A DNA stretch of 64,000 bases from Hirudinaria manillensis. Lineage: Eukaryota; Annelida; Clitellata; Hirudinida; Hirudinidae. The stretch lies in assembly GCA_034509925.1 (NCBI GenBank), contig CM067534.1, positions 9,287,501 to 9,351,500 on the forward strand, in the 5' to 3' direction. Under the pieces are notes generated by a model that did no database searches, had not been told where the DNA came from, and worked only from the letters and a program-made list of their open reading frames with translations. Positions 23,801 through 36,459 of this stretch are shown piece after piece. Each line of letters starts with the position of its first letter. Within the stretch, counting starts at the first letter, position 1. Made by a program: the position numbers and the translations under genes.

Positions 23801-26800
23801 CAGCTGATCCAGCACTCCAGAATGGAAAAACACCTGACAATGAAATTGATTAAGTGAAATGATTATAGTCGTTCTTTAGTAAATACTAATTTGTTATTAA
23901 TAATAATTTATTAAATAATTGACCACAAATGATAGACATTTAAGGCAACGTAAAAGCAAAAAATACCGACCTTCGAACTGCCGAGTCGATAGGAGGAGGA
24001 ATCGACTTCGAGTTTTCCAAGCACCTGCTCCACGGTCTGTTGGAAAAAAAAAGACGCGGACTTAATTTAGGATGCTTCGCAATCATCATCATCATCATCA
24101 TGGCTCCATCACATCAAGTCCATCGGAGAATCAAAATCGTGACCAACGTTTCTGTCCGGAGACTCGGAATGGCTCAGTTCGGAGAGGATCCTGAACCTGT
24201 GCAAGAATTCTGAGAAGGAGAGATTCTCCGGGAATCCTGGAAAGACGAAGTGGACGACTGAACTGATCGATTAACTTATTTACAATACTAACTAATTAAT
24301 TTGCTGTCAAAATATGACACCAGATCGAACTACGACAATGTAGAAATCCACTGCTACCACACTGAGCAAAGATACACTTTCACTGACCCTGTTTAAAAAG
24401 CCTGATGGATGGAAGGATAAGTGATGAACGAAGCTGATTCCTGAGCAGTGGAACATCAAGGACATCAGGGCAATCTGGTGAATCATGAGGACTGAGGCAG
24501 TGAATGAAAGAAGTCTTTGTCCTCTTCAAAACGTCCATCAATGCGTCCTGATTGGCCGAGAATTAGCATAATTAATTCCGAGGTTGTTCATTCGTTCGAA
24601 AGCACTGACAGATAATGACCGTAGACTTTAGAATTCATCATATAATTGTCGGAATTCACTCAAAAATCAACAACATCATTAATATTTTAATATCATAAAT
24701 ATTTTAATGTCATTAATATTTTAATGTCATTAATATTTTAATGTCATTAATATTTTAATGTAGCTCCATTTATAAAGCCATCAATAATTGAAAAACCGAA
24801 TCCGTCTCCTCATTACCGACTGAAACTTGATCTGAAGACTGAGCGACTTCTTCCTGACGGCCGCGACGCCCGACGTGAAACTCCTCTTCATGCTCGACGC
24901 CCTCTTCAGCGACGAGGGCGCGTCGACCAACCCCACCAACGACCCACTCATCGTCGCGCCCCCCAAAGTCTTGCATGTCTGTCCGAACAGCTCGGAAATC
25001 TCCGCCCTGGAAGACGAAGTGATGGGGATGAGTGACAATTCCATAAAAGAGTTTTGCTTCAAGGTATTTTAATTTAGACCGCAATAATTTCGACATAATT
25101 ATTACATAATTAACTAATAATTATTTTCATTTAGATCTGATAACTATTATTATTATTAACCTATGCTTCATTATATATAGTCACATTGTACTATTACAGT
25201 AAATAATAACAAAAAACAGAATGGCCTTTAAGAACTTATATATCTGTGCCAATGTTTTAAGAACAAAGACCTTTTAGACTCCATAAGGAAGGGTCCCATG
25301 GACCTGCCCAAAGCCCCCTCCTTGGCTGACTTGAGCCACCCTGTGGCCTCGTATTCCACGGGGCAGGAGCCATTCATGTGGTTCAAGACGAAGCTCGTCT
25401 CTGACGTTCCGGGGAGGATCATTGGTCGTTTAACTGCAATTCAAAGGTAAACGTTTAGCAATTAATATTTTATTTTTATAGAAAATAAACATAAAAATGA
25501 CTCACAACAAAGACGATGAAAAAAACAAACAAATGAAAAGCGAACAAAAAGACGGACGAAATGAAAAGGACAAATAAAAACAAAATGCTTTTAGAATTCC
25601 TCACGTTGGAAGTGTGAGCATTCGGCCTGAACGTCCGCCACGAATTCCTCGTCGGAGGTCGAAGCGAGCAGCGACTGCTCGTCCAGGATCCACAGGAGGC
25701 CCCTGTTGCTGTTCAAGTTGCCGTTGCACTCCACGTTTCGAGTCTGGAGGGAAATTTTGCAGGGAAAGGAGCCGAGAAAACCGTCATATTTAATTCGGAG
25801 GCGGGGCATAAATTAAAACTCACCAGGTTCTGAGGAGGATTGTCTATGAGCTGGAGAAGCACGGATGAGTACGGCTCGGGGAATTCAAAGTCGACGTTGA
25901 TTCCTTCCTTCAAACAGCAAATCGATCAATCAATCAATCAATCAACCATAGAGTTGAAATCAGTAGCGCACTTGCCTTCATCCATCCAACATCTCAATCG
26001 TCAACCAATCAACACTCATCACTTCCATTACTGCTATCATCATCATCATCGTCGTCATCATTTTTGCCACCTGCGAGTACAGATTTTGCGTGTGGCCAAA
26101 GACGTTCTCGTGGAAAAGGTTCTGGAGTTTCTCCTGAACGTAGTTGTGGAAAAGATCCGAGAGGGAGGAAGCCTGCCTGCCATCCGGGGGGGTCGTTCGG
26201 AAGCCAGGAGAGTCGACCACCATTATGCTGGCAGTCGTGCGACAATTCGAGGCCAGCGTCCTGGATGGAAATTAATCACAACATATCAACCAATTGCTTT
26301 TGAGACCTAGGAAACGGTCCTGGCCAATCGATGAAAGGGTGGCGAACAGACCTGTTGATGAGGGCGACCACGGCATTGAACAGCTCTGCGTACAAGTTGG
26401 CACCGAAGATGTCCAAGAGTTCACCTCCCGAGAAGCTGGAAGTCAAGTTGTCCCTGCTCGAGGCAATCCTAACGAAGGAATGAAAGAAATGGGCATGATC
26501 TGTGTATATTTCAAAATTTTTTTTTTGGAATAGACGAATTCATAACCGTTAAAAAAAAAAAATATTTCATGAACTTGAAAATTGACCACCACCACCATCA
26601 TCATCATCATCATCGTCGCTTCTCTCACTTGAGCGCAGGAGATAACGAGGAGAGCGAACTGTTCCCGCCCTGGAAGATGACCTTGGTGAGGTCGTCGACG
26701 TTCGTTCCGAGCAGACGAGCGGCACATTCGCCAGCAGACGAGTTCTTGAACTGGTTCTTGTTGTTCGGACCTGCAAAAGAATTTAATTGGTTGGGGAAAT

Positions 26801-29443
26801 CGTAGGTGACATGTCAATCATTTGAAGAGTGTCTTTAAAAAAAAAACAGAATAAGGAAAAGTTTATGAAAATAGTGTTTCTCATAAATAAATAAAAAAAT
26901 AAATTAAATCCTAATAAAAATGACAATCGATGATGCGTTATTAATCACTTATTCAACTACCTACAAGTATTAATATCAACCAATGATCCGCCAACACATT
27001 AATTACAAACATTCTCAAGCCCCGCCCACCTTTGACAGTGCCTGCGAATTGGAGATGGCAGATGGCAGCGAGGACGAAGCAGAAGGCCTTGACCTCTTCG
27101 TTGGTGACCTTGAGAACCTTGAAGCAGTTGAGGATCCTCAGCCAGTTGTGGGGAGCTTTGACGAGCGATTCCTCCGAGGAATGGAGGAACGGGTGCTCGG
27201 GATCCAGACGATCCAGCTGGAGTTCCCTCCTGGAAAAGTTCGGTTCACGGAAAACGTAGTCAATTTTGTGTTTTTTTTTGACCGATATAAATCATATGTT
27301 TTTAAACGGGTTTTGAATTTAACCGATCTTTATTTTCTATCTCGTTAATCAAAGTTTTCTTTTTTTATGTTTTAACTTTTTTTTCATTTAAAATAATTTT
27401 CTCATTAATCCATTTGAAAACAAAAGTCGTCTGCTCACCTGAGGTCGTCATCGATGCCGTTGACAAAGTGATTGAAGACATTGAAGGCTGCCTCTCCATT
27501 CCTGGAAGAACCGACCACGCGAGCCTTCTCGAGCATCATGGCCTTCGCGGAAGAAACGAATTCGTAAACAAAACAAAATCAAATCAAAATCGTTGCAAAA
27601 TAATTAATCGCTCTGACGCGAGCCCCACGTCCGCGTTCAGGTTCTCTCGGCTCACCTGTATCGACGCGGAGGCTACCTGGCCGTTCTGGTCGAAGTCCAG
27701 CGAGAATATTTGCGTGCACTTCGTGGAGTTGTAACCGGAACGAGTCTTGCAACTGGCAAAGGCCTCGACAAGGGTCGCTATGGCAGACAGTTTGTCACCT
27801 GCAGGAGAAAAATAAAAATGTCCAACTGTTGTTTGATTTTTAATTTTAAGATGTTTTATAATTAATATTATGGGCATTATAACCATTCAATATTATTATT
27901 GTTATTATTATTATTAATTCTTTATGTATATGTGTTATTTTATACTTTATATAAACTATTGTATTATTTTAATTCTTACATTTATAATCAGTTAATTAAC
28001 TTATCTATTTATTTATTTAATTAATTAATTAATTTGTTTCTTGAATCTTGTTTAATGCAAGAGATCCATGAATTTGTTTTCCTTACAGGTGAGTACTGAC
28101 TGGCCAGATCCGTGAGCAGTGACAAAATAGTTGAGGACCCCCTGGGCATGGAACGTCTTCCCACTACCTGACCTCCCCAGGAGAACAATGGACTGGTCCT
28201 GTCTGGTGCTCATCATGGCCTGGAAAGCGGACCGTGCCACCGAGTAGACGTGGGGTGGCAGGTCGCACGACCTGCTCTCCTTGAACAGCTGAACGACCTG
28301 TGTGTTTGTGTTTGTGTGTGTGTGACACAGAGAAAGTCTTAGTCTGTTTTCAGTCGGGCAAGTAGATAGTAACGTGTGAAATGTAATATAATTGTGTCTT
28401 TAACACTGAGAAAAAATCAACAAAATCAAAATGCATTTAATACTAATATTCACATATATATTGTTATAATTTTTCAATTGAAAGCAATTTACATCCAAAC
28501 ATAAAAATAAAATTATTTTAATTTTTTTTTTTAAATTAACAAATAACATTAAAAAATGCCTGAAAAGAAATCAATTCGAAAGACAGCGACCGGAAGCTTC
28601 TAACCTTGTCTGAATAAATGGAAAGAGGGTGGACGGAGTTTACGACGAGCATGGAAAATCCCGCCGAGGTATGGACGAGGTTCCCTGCGTAACGCTGCCT
28701 CAGCGTGTGCAGGAGACTCGACTCGTTGACGTACCTGAGCAGAGTCAGATCCTCTGCTCTGTCCAGGTAGGTCGGATTTACCTGCAATCGCGATGTCGTC
28801 GTCATGGACGCCAGTGCTTGTTATTGTTTATTATTCGTGATGTTGTTATTATTATTATCTCATCGTATTAATCGTTATTTCGTAGTTAATGCTGATAATA
28901 TTATAATTATTGATATAATAATTGTACTGTGATAATTATTGAACTTTCTTATTTCAGACCACGTTCTGCAACACGTCATAGAAGAAGAAGAAGAAGAAAA
29001 AGAAATCTAGAAAAAAAAACGGCCTTCCGAACCTTTTCCACGTCACCTTCCGTCACCCGGACGACCGTGCCGGGCTCCAGTTCCACCGCGACGTCACCGT
29101 CCTCCGTCTTCCGCTCCAGCAACTTTCCTGCCGAGTACCCTCCCCTGTGGACCAACCAAACGTCCCTCGAGGTCAGACTCTGCTGGTCCGATGACAGTTG
29201 GTCCTCTGTCTTGGCCTTCAATGATAACATGTAATAGGTAATAACAGGTCAGTAAGTAATTTGGGTAACTGTATACCAAGTGAAGTAGTAATGGTGGGTT
29301 AAAGTATTTAATGATGATTGTCTTTATGGGGTGCTGGGATAAAGATTTTCTATTCTCTGAATTGTTATTAATTATCATTAAACATAATAAATCAACAACA
29401 ACAATAATAATAATAATAATAAAATAATAATAATAACAACAAC

Positions 29444-29493
<50 letters not shown>

Positions 29494-31969
29494 GAAACAG
29501 TAAAAAAAATAAAAACATTAACAATGGCAATTATTCACAGATGGATGCTCTCAGTTATCATTAGTCATGAACTTCCTGCTGTGCAGCCGTGCACACTGAG
29601 AACAATGAGAACTGCAGTACTTTGTAGTACATTGCATTGTACATTGCATTGTACTATACATTGTACTATACATCACTGCATGTCCGAGCAGGTACGACCA
29701 ATTACCAAGGCAGATCGTTCTTAGAAGCTTGGATAAGTTATTAAATATGTTTTCAGAATAGACTCTCGCCGTCCTCAAAACTGGACAATAACAAAAAATA
29801 ACAAACAACGACAAACAATGACAGAGTTGCTTTAACAAAATTCGTGCAAATCATTGCACACCAAAGAAACTGCTCGAAACGCAAAAAAAAAAATCTGCAA
29901 CTGCGACTCAAAATGAATTTTAATCGAATGGCCTCGCAAAGAAGCAGAGATTCCGTTGCCTAATTTAAATAATTTATAATTTATTGATGTAAATTTATTG
30001 CCTTGCAAATCTATTAACGGCAGTACTTAATCATTTCTATTAAATAAGTGGTGCATGCACTGAACTAGAGGAACATTTCAAATTTTAGATGAAACATCAC
30101 CATCATTACCATTGCCATCATCACCATTGCCATCGTCACCATCATTGGCAATGCATGAGGTGACAATGTTGTTGCTGATTAGAATAAAATACGATACATC
30201 AAGGACTTCTGTCATTTCAACCAATGACATTTGAACTGCATGTCCAATCAGATCTAATTTAAGAAGCATAGAAATTTAATGCAACAAGTTACCATGAGAG
30301 ACTTCAGCAAGAATTCAAGTCCTAGCAAATTAAACTTTCAACAGTCAATGATGTTGTCGTCAAGTGAAGAATCCACTGCGAGCTTGGACCGCAAAGTGAA
30401 ATGCAAATGAAATGTTTTGCCAAGAGCAGGCATGTAAGCATTTGATACAACAAACCAATAGGTTTTTTTTTTGCTTAACAGTTTGATGGGCCTGTGAAGT
30501 GGATCAAGAGATAATGTTAATGATACTCTCTCGTGCTGTGCGTGAGTCTGAGTGTGTGGTTTCATTTGAAAATGATGAGCTGTGGCAAATATGCTGCTGA
30601 AAGCCTGCTCGGAAATATTTGAAGCTCCAAACAAAACATTTGACGTGCACATTTGAAATGGGATTGACGTAGATCAGGAGAAAGTGTACTTTTGTCACGT
30701 TAACAATTCATGCTTGGAAGCAGTCTTGAGTTTAAAGGGTCTTAAGTGCTGACTAATGACTCTTAAAATGAGAGAAGAGTGATGAGTAGATCAAAATATA
30801 ATCGGAGCAGTTGATATCGGTAATGATAACAAACCCATAAAATAACATAAAGATTCAAAGGATATATTACCACTTCAAATGCATCAATAAACTTTAAATT
30901 TCTGACATTAATTCAACAATTACAAGGAGCACTCAATTTATTAAAAAATGAAAAACCGTTCGGAAAAGCATCCGAGTCCCACCTTCATTTCCCGATGATT
31001 TGTTGCACCCTCTGCGCTCGACTGCTGCAACATCCTTGAAACGATCTCGTTCAACTCCGGCACGGTTTTAACCGTTATTTCGACTTGGCTGCCGGACTTC
31101 TTCAAAATCTCGACTATGGTCTCCCTATTCGACGTCTCCACGTTCATCTTACCAACTTCCACGATGCTGTCGCCCGGCAAGAACCCCAAATTGATGTTTT
31201 TTGATCCTGACTCTGCAAAGATGACTTGCCTCCAGACATCAGATTCTCCAGGTTTCGTCTTTCGAAGCACTGTCACACCTTTCCTCAAGCTGAAACCAAA
31301 GTCTCCAGATTGCAATCTTTTCAGAACAATCTTCCTAGACTCTAAATGGCTAACAGGTATTAAAGGAGCTATCTTGTCCTGTAATATTTCATATAGTTTA
31401 TTCGATGGGCTATCTGTTCTCTGCATACCCTGAGATTTTTTTGGAACGACTGGCTTCATTCCATGAATGCTAGTTTTCTTCTCGTGGACATCTTTAGATT
31501 TTTTCAAACTAGAAATAAAAATTCTTTTTTGTGGGGACTCTTTTGGTTGATGGCTGGCATTTGTCTCAATGCTTTGAGATGAAGATATCTCCTTGGCTAG
31601 GCCTGCTTCGCCTTGGAAACTCATTTCAGATTTGTGTTTTGAATCTTTCTGAACGTCATTCACGGCACTAACTACTTCTCTGCTAATTCCTCTCTTGACT
31701 GGCTTTGGGTGGATAATGGGCGGAGGACCCCGTGCAGATTTAGAGTTTGTGCTTCCGTATGATTGAGCTTTAAACGTATAATCTCCTGGAACTACATTCA
31801 CATAACTCTTCTTCTGTTGGAGTGATTGCCTGGCTTCTTCCAGTCTAAATAACTCGTCAGCTGTCATGCCGTTATTTAGCTTTTTCTGATCTTTCTCAAG
31901 TCTTTCTTTTCTTTTTCTTTCCTTCTCTTCTTTATCCTTATCTGTTAATTTTTTCATAAATCCAAACAT
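17854..31969 (-). CDS. MYO18A: Unconventional myosin XVIII with N-terminal PDZ domain
   Basis: Actin-binding, low- or no-ATPase myosin that acts as a cytoskeletal and Golgi adaptor. 35 exons encode 1,912 residues: 31969-30983, 29215-29033, 28781-28605, 28297-28087, 27798-27656, 27542-27439, 27229-27030, 26770-26629, 26468-26352, 26260-26071, 25907-25824, 25743-25605, 25433-25271, 25006-24817, 24547-24388, 24236-24148, 24036-23971, 23833-23705, 23406-23263, 23060-22971, 22590-22471, 22228-22117, 21984-21857, 21712-21434, 21321-21226, 21130-21029, 20862-20752, 20441-20318, 20116-19989, 19770-19657, 19372-19256, 19132-18911, 18618-18433, 18194-18064, 17914-17854. Exon 1 carries a Lys/Glu-rich N-terminus and a PDZ domain (GDFGFSLRKG, FLPGDSIVEV). 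The motor spans exons 3-18 (P-loop GRSGSGKT, switch II VDSPGF), the lever follows (VQKNVKMFMSVRGWSWW), then a long coiled coil in exons 20-34 and an acidic tail. Human MYO18A is about 2,050 residues. Confidence 0.95.
17929..18014. repeat. 35-bp tandem repeat, about 2.5 copies
   Basis: Units of the type TTGTAAATTATTAATTTTAA plus a poly-A run, in the last MYO18A intron, right after the acceptor side of exon 35 in plus coordinates. Confidence 0.85.
19151..19174. repeat. Perfect 10-bp inverted repeat with 4-bp loop
   Basis: TGTATGTAAA, loop ATAC, TTTACATACA, lying 18 bp upstream (gene sense) of MYO18A exon 32. It could fold next to the branch-point region. Confidence 0.7.
22645..22689 (+). repeat. 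G-run cluster with G-quadruplex pattern
   Basis: Five runs of three to five G separated by 3-8 bases on the plus strand, inside a GC-rich block (22621-22770) of an otherwise AT-rich MYO18A intron. Plus is the template strand of this gene. Confidence 0.75.
24672..24763. repeat. 19-bp tandem repeat, about 4-5 copies
   Basis: TAATATTTTAATGTCAT-type units in the intron downstream of MYO18A exon 14. Confidence 0.9.
29398..29493. repeat. (TAA)n/(CAA)n microsatellite
   Basis: About 95 bp of TAA repeats with CAA interruptions in the 1.8-kb first MYO18A intron, between the PDZ exon and exon 2. The rest of that intron (29494-30982) shows short ATG/TTG-bounded ORFs but no supported exon. Confidence 0.9.
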
Positions 31970-32082
31970 TTTTACCTGTCTATAAATTGCACTTTACGCC
32001 TACAAGAACAAGCGGAACATAAACATAGTTAAATAACTGATTGATTGAGAATACGAATATACTTTATATCCATACAAACACA
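31970..32082. promoter_or_regulatory. 113-bp divergent spacer MYO18A / unrecognised gene
   Basis: If the plus-strand gene model is right, these 113 bp between start codons must serve as a bidirectional promoter with both 5' UTRs, unless upstream non-coding exons exist. No TATA box is obvious. Confidence 0.4.
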
Positions 32083-33427
32083 ATGTTGAAGCGCTTAATT
32101 TTAGTCCTTTTTGAATATAGTTTCAATATACTACAAAATAAATTTGCAAGTTTATAAATTATTTCCAATTTTAGCATGGTTATGTTGGTGAGAATCATAG
32201 ATGATCTGATTCCGGTTGCTAATAAAGAAAAAAAATGTTATTATTTGGTTTAGTAGAAATAATTTACTGTTGAATTTTGATAAAGTCAAATATATAGTAT
32301 ATTTTAAGTGGTCATGACCTGATAGCCAGTTAATGGCGCGTACGCCCTGGGTTAATCAGATGTTCTGATTGCGGCACGTATCCCTTTTTTGCTGAATCTT
32401 AAAAGTGAGTTGATTTTGTGTCGTTCATGTTTGTTACCACATTCTTTGGACGTGCTGTATAATTTATTAATCGGAATTTTTTGGAAACCCTAGGTAAACA
32501 GATACATTTCTATTTTGATAAAGTCTTCGTAGACGAGTTTCTTCTACTGCCTTAAAGGCACCCATTTTGGGATTTCATGCCACCCTTGTTTAACCATATT
32601 TTACTTGTCACAGTTCTGCTTGGTTCGGCTTTCTTGGAATATGTACCAGGTTAAAGAGATGTTAGGCTTGCTAAAAAAAATCATAATGTTATCCATAAGT
32701 GAATTTATATTCTAGTCCCATATAAATTGGCCTTACATTGAAACAATTCAGAGTTAAAAAAAATATGTAGAATTTTATGATTTGATTTTGCCATCAAGTA
32801 GTGAACTCATTGCTTTGTCAGGCAGGCAATTCAATGTCTCCACAATAGTGGCAGGCCGGGTCATCACTTGTGATGTCCCTCTCCTCAGCGAATCATTGAC
32901 GTTTCCACATGAAACTTGGTCATGTCACAACATCAAGTAAATATTGTAAAAGTCATAAATTTAATCCTTTACCGAGATTCAATGATGATTTTGTTAACCA
33001 GCACGCTGATTCATAATTTAAAAATTAGGGTTGATGAACTGGAATTGCCTGCCCCATCCCGAAACCATAAGCAAAATATGGAACTGGAAACTGACCTGTT
33101 ATCGATTTGCAATCATCTCCTTGCAAGTCATGGTATTGAAGGCCAGATAAGGACTGTTTTGACAGTTAGTTATGTCATGACAAACTACTTAATGATGCAA
33201 TTAATGATCAAACCGTTTACCGTTTGAAAACTTATACAAAATTTGACATGAGCTCTTGTAGTGAATGATTTAAATTTATTTATTGATAAAGACGAATTAA
33301 TCAACAGGTAAATGTTGCTTCCGTTGGAGAAAAGATGGCATTTGTGAGGCAAGAGCAGAACTTTACCTGGTCCAACTTAACTGACAGAGGAACAGCTTTG
33401 AAGATCCTGAGGTGTGTGCTGGCATAA
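32083..33427 (+). CDS. Unrecognised multi-exon gene, 172 residues
   Basis: I do not recognise this protein. Six segments join in one frame with canonical sites: 32083-32149, 32360-32404, 32614-32649, 32822-32936, 33029-33164, 33308-33427, and all five junction phases agree. The first 45 residues are hydrophobic with basic residues (starts MLKRLILVLFEYSF), perhaps a signal or membrane anchor; the rest is soluble-looking. Exons 4-6 are the most convincing because each is open in a single frame between good AG and GT sites. It may instead splice from 33411 to 33508 and stop at 33541. A minus-strand ORF overlaps 33301-33486, but no partner exons were found for it. Exons 1-3 are weaker. Divergent from MYO18A and convergent with CRYZ. 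Confidence 0.45.
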
Positions 33428-33942
33428 CTCAAGTCAAACTCAAGCAACGTGCCATTATTAAATTTAAGTTGTTGTCTAATTGCCAACTTGCCAACAATTG
33501 CCTTAAGTTGTCACTCTGTATCTGTGTTGGGACTGATTTAACACTGGTTAATAACGTTTTAACATACCAATCGAGGTTTTATTTCATTATTATTTTCACA
33601 TTAAACAAGCAAAGCATGAAAATAGATGTTTGAGTTAGAACCAGGATAACATTCTACTTATTTTTAATGATTATCATTATTCGACTACTTTTACTTATTG
33701 ATTCATAAATATGAGTCAAGGCCACCAGCAGAAACTTAAATATCTGGAAGCATAAAGATACAAGGAGATATAATTAATATATATAAAATATATTTAATAT
33801 ATGTTTATTGATCAATAATGCAATTATAATAACCAAATTAAGCACTGATCAGGAGTGAATGAAATAAGCAAAAGCCTCAGTCAAATCCTTTTGATTGCAA
33901 GCACAGATGTTAAGCTTCAAGCTTTGTCTATCTTATTGAACT
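33428..33942. other. Tail-to-tail spacer before CRYZ
   Basis: 515 bp of AT-rich DNA. It may contain one alternative last exon of the plus-strand gene (33508-33541) and the 3' UTRs. Nothing else is supported. Confidence 0.4.
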
Positions 33943-35635
33943 TCAATCGATGTTGATGACGATTTTTCCGAATGATCCTCCACTGTGCTCAATGACCTCT
34001 CTGTGTGCTTCCTGAACTTCCTCCAGTTTGTATTCCTTCCCCACCACAGGATTCAACCATCCCTCCTTCTGTCCATCATCAAAGAACTTTCCCATTTCTG
34101 CCCACTGCTCCTAAATAAATTATAAATGACAAACGTCTTACATTTACTTTAAGTCAACAAATATTTATGAAGTATTTATAAGGTGTAATTTGCTGTAGAC
34201 AATAGTTACCAAGAGTAACAATTTTGTGTGATACAACCGTCGCAGTTAATATTGCCTTTTGTTTTTTGGCACAACATACCTTCGTGGTCTTATAAAGCGC
34301 AACTCCGGTCACCACAACCTCCTTTGCGAACAGTGTAAGAGGGTTAAATTCTGTCCTTCCTCTGCTGCCTATGAACTGATTGGCAAATCATTTTTTTCGA
34401 ATCACCTTTGATTCATGAGTTGAAAATATCAAAATTATATGAAATATATAAAATAAAGGCTTAGTGTTATTACCACTATTGTTCCAGCTTCTGCAACCAA
34501 TTCAAGATCTTTCTCAAAGTTCTTGTTGGCCATCATCTCCATGATGATGTCTATGCCACTACCAGAATGTTTCTGTAATAATGTAATTCATCTATGCATC
34601 AATCTATGTATCTATGCATATCTTTGATCGTGTACAAGGTACTAATATTACCAAAACAACATGATGTCTGGATGGAATACTTCTTGTAAGAAATTAATAA
34701 CTGAGTTTTATTTGAAGAAATTGCCAAAATTCACTTTTATTTCATCAGTGTAATCCTCTTTATTGTGATTGAAAGCATGGTTTGATCCATTTTGCTGTAT
34801 GAGTTTCAATCCTGCCTCAGTTCCTGCTGTGCCAAAAACTTGCAATCCCAGGTGCTTGGCTATTTGGCAACAGGCCAAACCAACCTAATAAGAAATCAGT
34901 TTTAAAAAATTGCTATTTTTAATGGTAATATTATAATGAATATTTAATGGTTAACTTGAAAACTTATAAAGCTTGCAAATAATCCGCTGAGTGAAAAGTA
35001 AGTAGCAATTTTAGCAGATGCCTCTCAACACATCAGATAATGTTACCCCTCCACTGGCACCATGAATCAAAACTGATTGCCCCTTTTTAGCTCTAGCAAA
35101 AGTTAGCAATGCTCTATAGGCTGTGAAGTAAGGAATCCCAATAGCAGCTCCTTGTTGGAAAGAGAGAGAATCATGTAACTTGAAAGTGTGGTCTTCAGGA
35201 GCTGTGCAGTATTGTGCATAACTGCCAAACACACTCGAACAAAAGTAAACTCTGTCTCCAACCTGTAATGTAATAAAGATATTGTAAACATATTTTCCAG
35301 GCTATGTTTAGTTGTAAATTTCCCTTGAATCTTTTCACATTTGCTCCACAAGCATCAACAATACCGGCACCATCTTTTCCTGGTGTATATGGCAACTCCG
35401 GCACTAAAATTTCTCCTTCTCTTATGTATGTATCTACAGGATTTACTCCTGAGCTCTTAACCCTGATTCTCACCTGAAACAAAAATTAAAATACATAGTT
35501 ACATAAAGAAGTCGAACCTCCAAAGTTACTGAAACGTACTTGATCTCCAATAAGAGCGGGTTGAGTGGTATTGCAAAGTTCTAAAACTTCCAAACCACCA
35601 AACTTTTTAACTACCACCGCTTTCATGGACGACAT
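33943..35635 (-). CDS. CRYZ: Zeta-crystallin / NADPH:quinone oxidoreductase
   Basis: Medium-chain dehydrogenase/reductase without catalytic zinc that reduces quinones with NADPH in the cytosol; the family also binds AU-rich RNA. Seven exons encode 324 residues: 35635-35540, 35473-35324, 35262-35047, 34884-34735, 34572-34474, 34375-34280, 34110-33943. Visible: substrate-domain [25 protein letters not shown], the block [15 protein letters not shown], the nucleotide-binding [20 protein letters not shown] with GTAGTEAG, and [10 protein letters not shown]. Human CRYZ (329 residues) aligns throughout. The donor of exon 2 reads AAG then GGAAAT instead of a GT donor. A GT 15 bases upstream (35338) would remove five codons in frame. 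ATG at 35635 gives MSSMKAVVV, close to family starts. Divergent from TFDP1. Confidence 0.94.
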
Positions 35636-36459
35636 TCTGGAGTCACTTTTGCTATATTGCAAAGTGCCGTTTGTTCCAAGTTCTATTGAAACGCTCCCTG
35701 TCAAAGGTTACAAGTCCACGGGTTAAGTCATCTGCAATTGGTCGAAATAAGTAGGTCGGCAATCTATTAACAGAAAAGACAGTGTCATCACGTATTATTA
35801 CTATTTTCACGAAATTAACGTATCTGGTGGATACGAAGGCAGTGTTTCCCTGACATTCAAAAGCTGTGTTAAATCAGAGGCAACATTTCTAGATGTAAAT
35901 TATGAGGAAATATTGTGCAATTTAATGCAGTAGTTTACATTATAGTTCTTAAAGTTTATAGATAAATAGTTTTAAAATTTTTGAATCATGTTTAATATAA
36001 TGACTTCCAGTCAATGTTTCATTCCGCCAAATTTTATCCCGCGAAAACTGTCATGGAGAACATAGTAAAAACGATTTAAAATATTTAGCAAATATTAGAC
36101 AAGTTTAATAAAATTTTTGTAAAAAGTTTGATTGGGTAAGACAATCACATGGTGCAAAAAAATGATCACGTGGGCAAATTGCTGGCGGATGAACTGAAAT
36201 TAAGGATTGTTTGTATGGGGTGAACTTTCTCTGATTCTTTTCTAAGAAACGACTTCTTTAGCTCCGGTTCGTTCTAATCCACCAGTCTTATTAATTACCT
36301 ACTTTTCTTTTTTTCACAATTTTCGTAACAACCATAAAATTGTTAAAACGCCTCATTCGGGCGCCATTTTGTTAAAAATCGCTATTTATCGTATCTGAGG
36401 CTTCGGTCGAGTGTATACTAAAGCAGCGGTTGTCTATTGTCTATACAGGTTCAACGTTT
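35636..36459. promoter_or_regulatory. Divergent promoter region CRYZ / TFDP1 with E2F-like sites
   Basis: 824 bp between the start codons. It contains TTCCGCCAAA (36022-36031; reverse complement TTTGGCGGAA) and TCCCGCGAAAA (36037-36047), both close to the E2F consensus TTTSSCGC. A third, GGCGCGCGAAAA, is just inside TFDP1 intron 1 (36534-36545). Confidence 0.5.

Noticed and set aside
30338-30652. 104-residue minus-strand ORF in the first MYO18A intron
   Set aside because: Low-complexity flanks, no family likeness, no consistent splice frame with exons 1 or 2.
33301-33486. Minus-strand ORF with an apparent exon (AG at its start, GTAAAG at its end)
   Set aside because: No partner exons were found on that strand, whereas the overlapping plus-strand segment joins five others in frame. 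Kept as an alternative only.
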